This document shows positions 25,501 to 36,159 of a stretch of DNA of 64,000 bases, in pieces. A model generated the notes under the pieces. The model worked only from the letters and a program-made list of their open reading frames with translations. It was not told where the DNA came from and searched no databases. Origin of the DNA: Pseudomonas sp. RIT623 (lineage in GTDB: Bacteria > Pseudomonadota > Gammaproteobacteria > Pseudomonadales > Pseudomonadaceae); assembly GCF_004519305.1 (NCBI RefSeq), contig NZ_SOZA01000021.1, positions 21,325 through 85,324 of the forward strand, in the 5' to 3' direction. Position 1 is the first letter of the stretch; every line of letters begins with the position of its first letter. Made by a program: the position numbers and the translations under genes.

Positions 25501-27420
25501 CTTCTTGCCGTTGCGGTCGGCGACCAGGAACTCGAACTGCACCGGAGCGTCACTGTCGGTTTCCTCGCCGTCGAACAGGCCGCGCAGGCCTGGCAGACGG
25601 TCGGCAGGCCAGATCGGCTGTTCCAGGCGGCGGGTGATTGGCCGGCCACCGGACTCTTGCAGGCTGGCCTGCACGGTCAGTTGCAAAGGCGAACGGGCTT
25701 CGCTCCAGCGGCTCTCGATATCGATGCGCGCCTTGCCGTTCTGGTCGAGGGTGATTTCGTCGAGTTCCAGGTCCTGGTTCAGCTCGGTCTCGGTGACCGC
25801 GCCGAACTGGTAACCCGGCAGCGCCGGCACCGCTTCGCGCAGCGGACGCAGGTAAGCCTGGCCGCTGAGGCGATTGCCGGCGGCCGGCGCGCCATAGAGG
25901 TAGCGGCCATTGACCTGGATGCTGGCGGTCTGTTCCGGCGTCAGCGGCGCGGCGCTGCCCTTGAGCTCCAGCGCCAGGCGCTCGGGGAGGAAGTCCTCGA
26001 CGAGGAATTCGTAGACCTGTTTGCGACCCCCGCCCAAGTCGAGCAGCAGTTGCCAGCGGCCGGTCGGGGCCTCAGTGGCCAGTTGCAACTGGTATTGGAA
26101 CAGGCCGTTCTGGTCGGCTTCCCAGACGAACTTGCGGCTGACCTGCTCGTCCGGGCGGCGTACTTCCACGGTCACCGGCTGGGCCTTGACCGGCTTGCCG
26201 TCCTGGTCGCGCAGCAGGCCGTTGAGCAGCACCGTCTCGCCCGGGCGATACAGGTCACGCGGGCCGAAGATGAAGAACTGCAAAGGGTTGGCCTGCGGCC
26301 CGGTGATGTCGAACTCGGCCAGGTCCAGGGCCGCGGTGTTCAGGCGCAGCAGGGTGGTGTGCACGCCCTGGGTGGCGATCAGGGTGTCGGCCTTGGCGGT
26401 GATCGGCAACTGCGCGTGGCCGTCGCCGTCGGTCTTGGCCTGGGCCAGCAGCTTGCCCTTGTCGTCATGCAGCTCGAGGTTGACACCGTTGAGCGCCTTG
26501 CCGCCCTCGAGGGCCTGCGTGAACACATCGAGGCGGTCGCGGTATCGGTGGGCGGACACGCCGATATCGCTGAGGGTGAACAGGGTCGCCGGCTGCGAGT
26601 AGTCATAGGTGCCGGATGCACGCATCACCGCCAGGTAGACACCCGGCTCTTGCAAAGGCTTGATCCCGGCGATCGGCAGCAGCACGGTCTCGCGGGTGTT
26701 GCGCGCCGGGTTGAGGTCGAAGCGGCCGCTGTAGACCAGCTCGGCCATGTCCAGGGTTTCCCTGGACTGGTAGTAGTACAGGCTGGCGTTGCGGCCCCAG
26801 TTGACCAGGAAGGTCGAGAGCATCTCGGGCTTGACCCGGAAGAACTCGACATCGACCTTATCGACGTTCAGGGCGATCACCGGCAGGCCTTCGGCCAGGC
26901 GCGTGGGTAGCAACGAGCCGCGGCTGGCAAAGCCCACGGTAGGTTGCATGTCACGGGTTTCGAAGCGGCTGACCGATTCGGCCGCGAGCGTGTTGCCGTT
27001 GACCGACAGCAGGCCCTTGTCGATGGTCAGGACCATCTTGCGCTGCGGTTCGAGGTGGCGCAGGCGCAGTTCCATCTGGTTGTCGGAGAGTTCCCAGGCG
27101 CCATCGACCTTGCCCTTGACGGTATCGACCAGGTGCAGCCTGGCGGCGAAGTCCTGGTTGGCATCCAGCGGCGCGGAGACGCTGACCGACAGGGTGCTGG
27201 CTCCGTCGAGCTGGACTTCCGAGACATCCAGCACGGTCAGCTCGCGACCGGCGTAGCGCTTGGCGAGTACGGCGGGGTCTTCGCGCTTGGCGGTCTTGGT
27301 TTCGGCGGGCGCGACGGCAGTGGCGGCGTCGGCCGGCGCCGCTGGCTTGTCCGGCGTGGAGGAATCACAGGCACTGAGCAAGGCCAGCGCGCAGGCCAGC
27401 AACAATCCTTTGTTGAGCAT
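22516..27420 (-). CDS. yfhM: Bacterial alpha2-macroglobulin lipoprotein
   Basis: This large (1634-residue) periplasmic lipoprotein is thought to trap proteases that reach the periplasm. The signal ends in the lipobox LLSAC. MG-type beta domains, a bait-region segment, and an alpha-helical thioester domain follow; the thioester motif CLEQ is intact at residues 1167-1170 (YPYGCLEQTTSG), coded at 23911-23922. Start is ATG 27420; the open frame runs 54 codons further but crosses the promoter. It is encoded near pbpC, the usual partner, supporting a joint role in repairing and defending the cell wall. Confidence 0.92.
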   Translation of the reverse strand: MLNKGLLLACALALLSACDSSTPDKPAAPADAATAVAPAETKTAKREDPAVLAKRYAGRELTVLDVSEVQLDGASTLSVSVSAPLDANQDFAARLHLVDTVKGKVDGAWELSDNQMELRLRHLEPQRKMVLTIDKGLLSVNGNTLAAESVSRFETRDMQPTVGFASRGSLLPTRLAEGLPVIALNVDKVDVEFFRVKPEMLSTFLVNWGRNASLYYYQSRETLDMAELVYSGRFDLNPARNTRETVLLPIAGIKPLQEPGVYLAVMRASGTYDYSQPATLFTLSDIGVSAHRYRDRLDVFTQALEGGKALNGVNLELHDDKGKLLAQAKTDGDGHAQLPITAKADTLIATQGVHTTLLRLNTAALDLAEFDITGPQANPLQFFIFGPRDLYRPGETVLLNGLLRDQDGKPVKAQPVTVEVRRPDEQVSRKFVWEADQNGLFQYQLQLATEAPTGRWQLLLDLGGGRKQVYEFLVEDFLPERLALELKGSAAPLTPEQTASIQVNGRYLYGAPAAGNRLSGQAYLRPLREAVPALPGYQFGAVTETELNQDLELDEITLDQNGKARIDIESRWSEARSPLQLTVQASLQESGGRPITRRLEQPIWPADRLPGLRGLFDGEETDSDAPVQFEFLVADRNGKKLAADNLKVRLIRERRDYYWNYSQGDGWSYNYNEKFLTQAEETISVKAGSTAKLSFQVEWGPYRVEVEDPQTGLVSSARFWAGYRAQDNAEGGAVRPDQVKIALDKPAYADGATAKVTVTPPAAGTGYLMVESADGPLWWQEIEVPAEGKTFEVELDKKWTRHDLYISALVIRPGERKANATPKRAVGVLHLPLNRAERKLAVTLQAPEKMRPKQPLTVKFKAANADGSVPKQIHVLLSAVDVGILNITDFKTPDPFASLFGRKAYGADQLDIYGQLIEAGQGRLASLAFGGDAAMAKGGKRPNTTVTIVAQQSVPVTLDDQGQGQATVEIPDFNGELRLMAQAWTEEHFGMAEGKTVVAAPLIAELSAPRFLAGGDRTNLALDLANLSGRAQQLSVQLAGEGQLSLVGGAQQNVTLAEGQRSTLLIPVLAQGGLGQGKVRVRVDGLQLPGEPGTAFEREWTLGVRPAYPAMLKHYRVALKDQPWSLPDSDLAEFEPAGLEASLALSSRPPLNLAEQIRALEAYPYGCLEQTTSGLYPSLYADADSLKRLGIKGEPAEVRKRKIEMGIEHLLGMQRYNGSFGLWSSDSEEEYWLSAYVTDFLLRAREQGYGVPAEVVKKASERLLRYVQERNLIEVDYSDNAEHTRFAVQAYAGLVLARSQQAPLGALRSLFERRADARSGLPLVQLAVALDKMGDKTRSQQALQAGLAVSRGKGWMADYGSALRDQALILALLQENNLAGNQVDQRLFALSDELAANRWLSTQERNALFLAGRGLLGKPEGNWKARLDSAGEVREFNNGDTGMKLEGPLLAAPLTVQNESSETLYQQLTLSGYPRQAPAAAGNGMEIRREYLGMNGQALDVRNLRSGDLVLVHLALKAQAPVPDALVVDLLPAGLELENQNLAQSAASLDNASSAVKQWRESMQNASVVHQEYRDDRYVAALKLDSYGTTHLLYLARAVTPGSYRIPPPQVESMYRPNLQAIGESQGEMVVRAR

Positions 27421-27558
27421 TTGAGTGGGAACTCTTCGGCAGCGTGTACATGAGGAGGGGCAACTATAGCGCAACGGCTGCTGGCTTACCTGGCGATGCG
27501 CGGCAAGTGAGACCCTGTTCGCGCGGATTGGTTGCCGGGTCGGTACAATCGTTTTGCA

Positions 27559-27582
27559 ATCGCGGGGCAAGCCCGCTCCCAC
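27559..27582. repeat. Single degenerate REP half
   Basis: ATCGCGGGGCAAGCCCGCTCCCAC matches the P. putida REP subtype with CGGGG/GCCCGC. It lies between the divergent starts of yfhM and the MATE gene, 29 bp before the latter, an unusual place because most copies here are at 3' ends. Confidence 0.6.
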
Positions 27583-27610
27583 GCCCCACGATTACCCTGC
27601 TGGAGCCTGC

Positions 27611-28948
27611 ATGTCGTCACTGTCCACCGCCTGGCGCGACCGCCTCACCCACCGCAAGGTCTGGGCCCTGGCTGCGCCGATGATCCTGTCCAACATCTCG
27701 GTGCCACTGGTGGCGCTGGTCGACAGCACGGTGATCGGCCACTTGCCCCATGCCCACCAACTGGGCGCGGTGGCGGTGGGCGCCACGCTGTTCACCTTCA
27801 TGGTCGGGCTGCTGGGTTTCCTGCGTATGGGTTCCACCGGCTTTGCCGCCCAGGCCGCCGGCCGCGCCGATGGCGCCGCGCTGCGCCAGGTGCTGGCCCA
27901 GGGGCTGCTACTGGCGTTCGGCCTGGCCGTGCTGATCGGCCTGCTCGCCCTGCCCTTCAGCCAGCTCGCCCTGCACGCCATGCAGCCGAGCGAGGCGCTG
28001 CAGGCATCGACCGAAGCCTTTTTCCACACCCGCCTGCTCGGCCTGCCGGCGGCGCTGGCCAGCTATGCCCTGGTCGGCTGGTTCCTCGGCACCCAGAACG
28101 CCCGGGCGCCGCTGGCCATCCTGTTGACCACCAACCTGTTGAACATTGCCTTGAACCTGTGGTTCGTGCTCGGTCTGGATTGGGGCGTGGTCGGTTCGGC
28201 GCGGGCCTCGGTGATCGCCGAATGGAGCGCCGCGCTGCTCGGCCTGGCCCTCACCCGTCCGGCGCTGCGCGCCTACCCCGGGCATGCCGCCTGGGCCGCG
28301 CTCAAGCGCTGGCAGGCCTGGCGCCCGCTGCTGGCGGTCAACCGCGATATCTTCCTGCGCAGCCTGGCGCTGCAACTGGTGTTCCTGCTGCTGACCGTGC
28401 AAGGCGCGCGCCTGGGCGAGGCCACGGTGGCGGCCAACGCCCTGCTGCTCAATGGCCTGCTGCTCACCGCCTATGCCCTCGACGGCCTGGCCCATGCGGT
28501 CGAGGCCCTGTGCGGCCATGCCATCGGCGCCCGCGATCGCCAGTCGTTGCGGCGTACATTAGTGGTGGCCTGTGGCTGGTCGCTGATCGTAAGCCTGGGG
28601 TTCGCGGTGCTGTTCGTGCTGGGCGGGCACGTATTCATCGATATGCAGACCGACATCGCCAGCGTGCGCGCGGCGGCGTATCCCTTCCTGCCTTACCTGG
28701 CGCTGCTGCCGTTGGTGGCGGTATGGAGCTACCTGCTCGATGGGCTGTTCATCGGCGCGACGCGGGCGCGGGAGATGCGCAATGCGATGCTGGTGTCGGT
28801 GGTGATCGCGTTGCCTGTGGCGGTTGTCATGCGTGGGTTCGGCAACCATGGGTTGTGGTTGGCGTTTCTGGGGTTCATGGCGTTGCGGGCGGGGACGCTG
28901 GGATGGGTCGGGTGGCGGTTGCAGCAGCGAGATCGTTGGGTTCGGTGA
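27611..28948 (+). CDS. MATE-family (DinF-type) efflux transporter
   Basis: The 445-residue protein has about 12 membrane helices and a typical MATE start (WALAAPMILSNISVPLVALVDSTVIGHL). The second half repeats the fold. MATE proteins export drugs or organic cations in exchange for Na+ or H+; the DinF branch is the closest match by pattern. Start is ATG 27611 with GGAG eight bases ahead. It is divergent from yfhM and ends shortly before a REP pair that precedes the RAYT gene. The substrate cannot be told from the sequence. Confidence 0.88.
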   Translation: MSSLSTAWRDRLTHRKVWALAAPMILSNISVPLVALVDSTVIGHLPHAHQLGAVAVGATLFTFMVGLLGFLRMGSTGFAAQAAGRADGAALRQVLAQGLLLAFGLAVLIGLLALPFSQLALHAMQPSEALQASTEAFFHTRLLGLPAALASYALVGWFLGTQNARAPLAILLTTNLLNIALNLWFVLGLDWGVVGSARASVIAEWSAALLGLALTRPALRAYPGHAAWAALKRWQAWRPLLAVNRDIFLRSLALQLVFLLLTVQGARLGEATVAANALLLNGLLLTAYALDGLAHAVEALCGHAIGARDRQSLRRTLVVACGWSLIVSLGFAVLFVLGGHVFIDMQTDIASVRAAAYPFLPYLALLPLVAVWSYLLDGLFIGATRAREMRNAMLVSVVIALPVAVVMRGFGNHGLWLAFLGFMALRAGTLGWVGWRLQQRDRWVR

Positions 28949-28957
28949 AGCAGGGGG

Positions 28958-29054
28958 CGCGTTGCGGCCCTTTCGCGACACAAGACCGTACCCACAGGAG
29001 ATCGCGGTCGTCTGTAGGAGCGGCCTTGTGTCGCGAAATGAGGGCGCAGCCCTC
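28958..29054. repeat. Inverted pair of REP elements left of the RAYT gene
   Basis: The left copy (TGCGGCCCTTTCGCGACACAAG, then degenerate CCGTACCCACA) faces the right copy TGTAGGAGCGGCCTTGTGTCGCGAAA at 29013-29054. The right copy abuts the RAYT stop at 29065. The left copy has decayed in its outer part. Confidence 0.8.
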
Positions 29055-29064
29055 ACCAGCTGAC

Positions 29065-29520
29065 TCACAGCCAAACACAATCCCAATGTGAATACTCGCC
29101 AGCACGCCGTACCAGCCCGGCACGAATAGGATTGGCGATGATGTAGCGGGCAGCGGCCTTGACGTCTTCATCTCGACGCAAAGCCCGATCATGATAACCG
29201 GGCTGCCAGACACGTTGACGATCCGTTCCGGCACGAAAGAGTGCGCAACTGCTTCTGGATTTGAACGCACGCATCAGACTGCTCAAACTGCCTTGTCTGA
29301 GTTCGACCAGCCAGTGCAGGTGATCAGGCATGAGTACCCAAGCCAAGGACTGGCAAGTGCCCTCCTGCTCGCTCAAGCGCAGTTGCTGGATAACTGCCCT
29401 GGCAAAGCGCAGGTGAGCGAACAGTGGCGCGCGATTGCGGGTAGTGGTCGTAAGCAGGTATGAACGACCAGCCTCTGAAAAGCGTCCAATGCGCAGGCGG
29501 TGGTTGCCTTGATGCTCCAT
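29065..29520 (-). CDS. REP-associated tyrosine transposase (RAYT, Y1_Tnp)
   Basis: The 151-residue product is a single-domain HUH-type nuclease relative of IS200/IS605 transposases. The metal-binding HxH motif is clear (LMPDHLHWLVEL), and the candidate catalytic Tyr is in AARYIIANPIRAGLV. Start ATG 29520 follows AAGGAG. RAYT proteins bind and cleave REP hairpins and are domesticated rather than self-mobile. REP pairs flank the gene on both sides (28958-29054 and 29608-29702), as expected for a REP/RAYT locus. It appears full length. Confidence 0.88.
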   Translation of the reverse strand: MEHQGNHRLRIGRFSEAGRSYLLTTTTRNRAPLFAHLRFARAVIQQLRLSEQEGTCQSLAWVLMPDHLHWLVELRQGSLSSLMRAFKSRSSCALFRAGTDRQRVWQPGYHDRALRRDEDVKAAARYIIANPIRAGLVRRAGEYSHWDCVWL

Positions 29521-29607
29521 GCGTCACTCCTTTGAACCTTGCATTCAAAGGTAGCCGCATGGGGGGGCAGCTTTAGAAGAAAGCGTTTCAGATTGTGAGT
29601 TTGCTAA

Positions 29608-29702
29608 GGCCCTTTCGCGGCACAAGGCCGCTCCTACAGGGGTATGCATTCTCCCTGTAGGAGCGGCCTTGTGCCGCGAAAGGGCCGCAAAGCGGCCCCG
29701 GG
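29608..29702. repeat. Inverted pair of REP elements right of the RAYT gene
   Basis: The left copy GGCCCTTTCGCGGCACAAGG...CTCCTACA (29608-29638) faces the right copy TGTAGGAGCGGCCTTGTGCC...GGCCCCGG (29656-29702). The right copy ends two bases before the speA stop codon, so it should form the 3' structure of the speA mRNA. Confidence 0.87.
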
Positions 29703-29704
29703 GA

Positions 29705-31618
<1,914 letters not shown>

Positions 31619-31770
31619 TCAAGTCCCCTGTATGAAAAGTCGAAACACTGCCCCACCTCGGGGCGCTGGCAGTGTAAATACTGAAAATGACGATTCTTCC
31701 GTGTCAGGCATAGACCCTGCCCACGGGAACGAGTTTAGAAAGCGCTGGGCAAAAAATCGCGCAGCTACAC

Positions 31771-32142
31771 TCAGCCGCCGGATTTCTTCGCCTTGAAACC
31801 CTGCTTGATCAGCTCGGCGAGCAGCAGCTCGACGTGATCGCCCTGGATTTCAATGACCCCATCCTTGAGCGCGCCGCCGGTGCCGCAACGACGCTTGAGC
31901 GTGCTGGCGAGCTCCTTGAGCGGTTCCAGGGCCAGGGGGACGCCCGTGATGGTGGTCACGGTCTTGCCGCCACGGCCTTTGCTTTCACGGCGCACGCGGG
32001 CAATGCCATCCCCCTCGGGGATGACCTGCTGCTTGCAGATACAGTCGTCCACCGGTTTGCTGCAGTCGGGACAGTGCCGACCGGCATCGGTGGAAAAGAC
32101 GAGACCGCCCAGGGCGGAAAAGGAAGAAGCTTTCTTGGCCAC
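31771..32142 (-). CDS. yciH: SUI1/eIF1-like translation factor YciH
   Basis: The 123-residue product has an N-terminal zinc-ribbon-like segment (CPDCSKPVDDCICK) and a C-terminal SUI1 domain (GRGGKTVTTITGVPL... then LKRRCGTGGALKDG). YciH relatives are thought to influence start-codon selection by binding the 30S subunit, but their role in bacteria is unsettled. Start is GTG 32142 behind GAGGAA; upstream in-frame codons belong to the leader. It follows speA's promoter side with the same orientation, as in other Pseudomonas. Confidence 0.88.
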   Translation of the reverse strand: MAKKASSFSALGGLVFSTDAGRHCPDCSKPVDDCICKQQVIPEGDGIARVRRESKGRGGKTVTTITGVPLALEPLKELASTLKRRCGTGGALKDGVIEIQGDHVELLLAELIKQGFKAKKSGG

Positions 32143-32338
32143 TTTTGTTCCTCTGTGCCGAGGACAAAAAACTGGTCGGCGGGAGCCGACCGCGAAGCCC
32201 CACTCTGGCAGGGGCGGCGCTACTGCCGCAAGGTTGTGCGACATCCCGAAAAGGGCGCGCAGTGTAACGATAAAACCGGCGCTTGCTAAGTACAGGAATG
32301 CGCCAATTTACCAATGTTTTGCGACCTCGCGGCCATTG

Positions 32339-32400
32339 TTCGCCGGCAAGCCGGCTCCTACGGGGTCATCATGCGCCGTAGGAGCCGGCTTGCCGGCGAA
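32339..32400. repeat. Inverted pair of REP elements, GCCGGCTTGCCGGC subtype
   Basis: TTCGCCGGCAAGCCGGCTCCTAC and its exact reverse complement are separated by 16 bp. This is a second REP subtype, distinct from the AGCGGCCTTG type elsewhere. It lies 14 bp past the end of the NUDIX gene, in the 272-bp spacer upstream of yciH; the rest of that spacer should hold the yciH promoter. Confidence 0.87.
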
Positions 32401-32414
32401 CAGGCCGGGCACCA

Positions 32415-32951
32415 TCACCCATGGCTGGCCTTGTAGCGCTGCAACGCCGCCAACGAATCCGGGCAGTACGCAAGCTTCGCGCTCTCCTGCTCGGCCTGCT
32501 CCATGCTGATGAACCTGGCCTCGCTGACCTCTTCCGGCTGCAAGCACAACGGCCCGTCCCACACGGCCGAGAACACCGCGCACCACAGCCGGTTGTCGGG
32601 TTGCTCGAAGTAGAAGGTCTCGTGGAAACGCAGCTCGACGCCGCTCACGCCCAGCTCCTCCTCGAGCTCGCGGGCGGCGGAGGCGGCATAGCCTTCACCA
32701 ACCCCGACCATCCCCCCCGCTGCCACATCCCAGTAACCGGGATACAGCGCCTTGCTCAGGGTGCGCCGGTGCACGCACAAGTCGCCCGCGCTGTTGAACA
32801 GCAGGATGAAGGTGCAGCGCCCGATCAGGCCGCGCTCGCGCAATTCGGCCCGTGGCAGGGCGCCGAGTGGTTGGTCATGCTCATCGACCCAGGCCACCAG
32901 CTCGGCGTCGGAGGCCGCGCGGTGCGCGACCTCGGCGGGACTGACCGGCAT
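32415..32951 (-). CDS. NUDIX hydrolase (YfcD-like)
   Basis: The 178-residue product has a complete Nudix box, G(x5)E(x7)REL(x)EELG, in GGMVGVGEGYAASAARELEE. The N-terminal VDEHDQPLGALPRAELRERG segment is typical of YfcD proteins, which resemble IPP isomerase. The real substrate is unknown. It starts one base after the DUF2333 stop, so the two genes are translationally coupled. A REP pair closes the transcript. Confidence 0.85.
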   Translation of the reverse strand: MPVSPAEVAHRAASDAELVAWVDEHDQPLGALPRAELRERGLIGRCTFILLFNSAGDLCVHRRTLSKALYPGYWDVAAGGMVGVGEGYAASAARELEEELGVSGVELRFHETFYFEQPDNRLWCAVFSAVWDGPLCLQPEEVSEARFISMEQAEQESAKLAYCPDSLAALQRYKASHG

Positions 32952-32952
32952 A

Positions 32953-34020
32953 TCAGCCCTGGGACAGCAGCTGGCGCAGGTCGATGACCGCGGCGTTGGC
33001 CCGGGAGATGTAGTTGGCCATCACCAGCGAGTGGTTGGCCCACATGCCGAAGCCGCTGCCATTGAGCACCATCGGGCTCCACAGCGCTTCCTGCGAGGCT
33101 TCCAGCTCGCGGATGATCTGCCGCACGCTGACCGTGGCGTTCTTCTTCGCCAGCACGTCGGCGAAGTCCACCTCGATGGCGCGCAGCAGATGCGACAGCG
33201 CCCAGGCCTGGCCACGGGCCTCGTAGAACACGTTGTCGATCTGCAGCCATGGAGTCTCGACCACTTCCTCGTCGACCTGCGGCGCCTGGCCCGGGGCCAC
33301 GGACTCGGTCTTGAGGGTGTTGTTCAGCTTGACCCGGCCGACGCTGGCCGACAGGCGCTGCGACAGCGAGCCCAGGCGAGTGGCGACGTCACCCAGCCAG
33401 TTGTTCAGGTTGTCGGCGCGAGTATAGAAGATCGCGCCCTGGTCGCCCTTGGCCAGGCGAGTCTGGTAGCGGGTCAGCGATTTGATGCCTTCTTCGAACT
33501 CCGACTCGCTCGAGGGCAGGATCCAGCTCTTGTTGTCGAAGTTGAAGCGCGGCTCGGCCTTGGCCAGGTCGGCGTCCTCGGTGGACTGCGACTGCGAACG
33601 GGCGAAGTCCTTGCGCAGGGCACGAGACAGGTCGCGCACCTGGACCAGCACGCCATACTCCCAGCTCGGCATGTTGTCCATCCACAGGCCCGGCGGGAAA
33701 CGGTCGTTGGAAATATAGCCACCAGGCTTGTCGAGCAGGGTGCTGGCCACGGTCTTGAGGGTCTCGACGGTGGTATAGCCAATCACCATCTGCTGGCCGT
33801 TGCGTTCGGCGGCGGCCTGGGCGTTGTTCTGCACCGGGAACAGCGCCGGCTCCTGGCTCCAGTACCAACCCAGGCCGATGCACACCAGCAGGTACAGGCC
33901 GATCAACGTACCCAGGGCACGGCTCCACAGGCCGCCCAGATAGCTGCGGGTGGCGGCGCCACGGGTGTCGACCCGCTCACGGGGTTCGGCCTTGGCCTCG
34001 CGGTTTTTCCAATCCAGCAT
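32953..34020 (-). CDS. DUF2333 inner-membrane-anchored protein
   Basis: The 355-residue protein has a basic N-terminus, one membrane helix at about residues 33-52 (ALGTLIGLYLLVCIGLGWYW) and a large soluble domain, presumably periplasmic. Conserved blocks such as PGGYISNDRFPPGLWMDNMPSWEYG match the DUF2333 family. No function is established. It heads a two-gene unit with the NUDIX hydrolase and is divergent from gcbA. The 249-bp spacer 34021-34269 should hold both promoters; I see no clear operator in it. Confidence 0.85.
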   Translation of the reverse strand: MLDWKNREAKAEPRERVDTRGAATRSYLGGLWSRALGTLIGLYLLVCIGLGWYWSQEPALFPVQNNAQAAAERNGQQMVIGYTTVETLKTVASTLLDKPGGYISNDRFPPGLWMDNMPSWEYGVLVQVRDLSRALRKDFARSQSQSTEDADLAKAEPRFNFDNKSWILPSSESEFEEGIKSLTRYQTRLAKGDQGAIFYTRADNLNNWLGDVATRLGSLSQRLSASVGRVKLNNTLKTESVAPGQAPQVDEEVVETPWLQIDNVFYEARGQAWALSHLLRAIEVDFADVLAKKNATVSVRQIIRELEASQEALWSPMVLNGSGFGMWANHSLVMANYISRANAAVIDLRQLLSQG

Positions 34021-34269
34021 GGCAATTGTCCTTGATCAATCACGACGGTTAGGGGCTTGGACCACAGGCGTACGCCAGGGTGCCACGGCAAGCCCGCGTG
34101 GAAGCACTATAAAGCAGACGTCGCCATTCGTATAAGCGACCATCAGGTCAGCAACTGAATAATAATTCCGTAAACACTTTGTTGACCCCAGGCACTCGCT
34201 TGCCAGAAAGCAGTGCTAGCATAGAGCCATCATCGAACCTGCACCCTCCCCCCTATAAGTAGTCAGGAC

Positions 34270-35886
34270 ATGACCCAGCCAGCCGAGCCCAGCCACGAAC
34301 GCCTCAAGCAGCATTTTGCCCAGCGGGTGATCCACCAGGCCCGGCAGATCCTGGAAATCTGGCAGCGCCTGCAACGTGGCGAGTGGTCCAGCGGCGGCCT
34401 GGGCGAGCTGTGCGAGGCCAACCTGCGCCTGCAACGCTACGCCGAACGCTTCGAACAGCCCGAGCACGGCAGCCTGTCGCTGGCCATCGGCCAGACCCTG
34501 CGCGCCATCGAAGCCAACAGCGCGCGGCTCAACTCGGAGCTGATCAGCGAACTCAACCGCCTGATGCAGCGCCTGTCGCGCACCGGCCTGCGCAAGGGCG
34601 ACCAGCTCGACAACGTGCCCCTGCCACCGCTGCGCAAGCCGGTGTATATCGTCCTGCAGGACCACGAGCGCGCCGAGCGCCTGGCCCAGCAGCTGGAGTT
34701 CTTTGGCCTGAGCGTGCAGGCGCTGTGCAGCGCCGAGGCGTTCCAGGCCTCGATGAGCGAACGCCTGCCGTCGGCCATAGTGATGGACGTCGACTTCACC
34801 GGCGCCGGCCTCGGCCTGCACTTGGCGGCCCAGGCCCAGCAGGGGCTGGAACTGCACATCCCGCTGCTGTTCTTCAGCCTCCACGAAACCGACACCCCGA
34901 CCCGCCTGGCCGCCGTGCGCGCCGGCGGCCAGGAATTCCTCACCGGCGCCCTGGATGCTTCCAGCCTGCTGGAAAAACTCGAGCTGCTGACCAGCGCCAC
35001 CCAGTACGAGCCGTTTCGCGTGCTGGTGATAGACGACTCCCGCGCCCAGGCCCTGCACACCGAGCGCCTGCTCAACAGCGCCGGGATCATCACCCGCACG
35101 CTCACCGAGCCGATCCGCACCATGAGCGAGCTGGCGGACTTCCAGCCCGACCTGATCATCCTCGACATGTACATGCCCGCCTGCACCGGCACGGAGCTGG
35201 CCAAGGTGATCCGCCACAACGACCGCTACGTCAGCGTGCCGATCATCTACCTGTCGGCCGAGGACGACCTGGACAAGCAGCTCGATGCCATGAGCGAAGG
35301 CGGCGACGACTTCCTCACCAAGCCGATCCGCGCCCGCCACCTGGTCACCACCGTGCGCAACCGCGCCGCCCGCGCCCGCCATCTCAAGGCGCGGATGGTC
35401 CGCGATAGCCTTACCGGGCTGTACAACCACACCCATATCCTGCAATTGCTCGAGGATTGCAGCTTCCGCGCCCGGCGCGAAGCGCAGCCATTGAGTTTCG
35501 CCATGCTCGATATTGACCACTTCAAGAAGATCAACGACCGCCATGGCCACCCCATGGGCGACCGGGTGATCAAGAGCCTGGCATTGTTCCTCAAGCAGCG
35601 CTTGCGCAAGACCGACTTCATCGGCCGCTACGGCGGCGAGGAGTTCGCCATCGTCATGCCCAATACCGGGCTTGCAGCCGCGCACAAGGTGCTCGACGAA
35701 ATCCGCCGGCGCTTTGCCGAGATCCACTACCCGGCGCAACCCCATGACCTGCAATGCACCTTCAGCGCCGGGGTGGTGCAACTGGATGACGCGCTCGATG
35801 CCCTGACCATGGCCAGCGCCGCGGACGAGGCGCTGTACCGGGCCAAGCATGCCGGGCGCAATTGCGTGGTCAGGGTCGAGCCTTAG
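34270..35886 (+). CDS. gcbA: GcbA-like diguanylate cyclase (REC-REC-GGDEF)
   Basis: This 538-residue enzyme makes c-di-GMP. An N-terminal helical region (1-120) precedes a first receiver-like domain (about 128-250, with SAIVMDVDF) and a second receiver with D299 as likely phospho-acceptor (LIILDMYMPACTG). A GGDEF domain follows. The active site reads GGEEF at 455-459, and RKTD five residues upstream is an intact inhibitory I-site (RxxD). So it should be active and feedback-controlled. Gene order matches P. aeruginosa PA4843 (gcbA), which promotes biofilm formation. Confidence 0.88.
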   Translation: MTQPAEPSHERLKQHFAQRVIHQARQILEIWQRLQRGEWSSGGLGELCEANLRLQRYAERFEQPEHGSLSLAIGQTLRAIEANSARLNSELISELNRLMQRLSRTGLRKGDQLDNVPLPPLRKPVYIVLQDHERAERLAQQLEFFGLSVQALCSAEAFQASMSERLPSAIVMDVDFTGAGLGLHLAAQAQQGLELHIPLLFFSLHETDTPTRLAAVRAGGQEFLTGALDASSLLEKLELLTSATQYEPFRVLVIDDSRAQALHTERLLNSAGIITRTLTEPIRTMSELADFQPDLIILDMYMPACTGTELAKVIRHNDRYVSVPIIYLSAEDDLDKQLDAMSEGGDDFLTKPIRARHLVTTVRNRAARARHLKARMVRDSLTGLYNHTHILQLLEDCSFRARREAQPLSFAMLDIDHFKKINDRHGHPMGDRVIKSLALFLKQRLRKTDFIGRYGGEEFAIVMPNTGLAAAHKVLDEIRRRFAEIHYPAQPHDLQCTFSAGVVQLDDALDALTMASAADEALYRAKHAGRNCVVRVEP

Positions 35887-35917
35887 CCGCCGACACGGGC
35901 CGGTGTGTGTGTGTATA

Positions 35918-36034
35918 TGTAGGAGCGGCCTTGCGCCGCGAAAGGGCCGCGAGGCGGCCCCGGCAATTTCTGCCTGGTAGCTGAAATCCAGGGGCTGCTG
36001 CGCAGCCCTTTCGCGGCACAAGGCCGCTCCTACA
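35918..36034. repeat. Inverted pair of REP elements after gcbA
   Basis: TGTAGGAGCGGCCTTGCG at the left faces CAAGGCCGCTCCTACA at the right, with inner hairpins on both. A short GT tract (GTGTGTGTGTATATG) precedes the left copy. The pair separates gcbA from the chemoreceptor gene. Confidence 0.87.
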
Positions 36035-36159
36035 GACAGCAACCGGCTAACAATACCGGCACTGTGCCACTTTTTTATCGCGCCAAGCTGCCGTCGTCAT
36101 CACGTCGTCACAAAACGGCAATAACTTCAGGCGCCTCCCCCCGCAGGAAGTTCGCGGCT

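Noticed and set aside
23521..26910. 1129-codon open frame antisense to yfhM
   Set aside because: It has low-complexity, Gln/Gly/Leu/His-rich composition, no ribosome site and no recognisable motif. It mirrors the codon bias of yfhM in GC-rich DNA.
34216..36042. 608-codon open frame antisense to gcbA
   Set aside because: It begins inside a REP pair and has no family motif; gcbA with its receiver and GGEEF motifs is clearly the coding strand.
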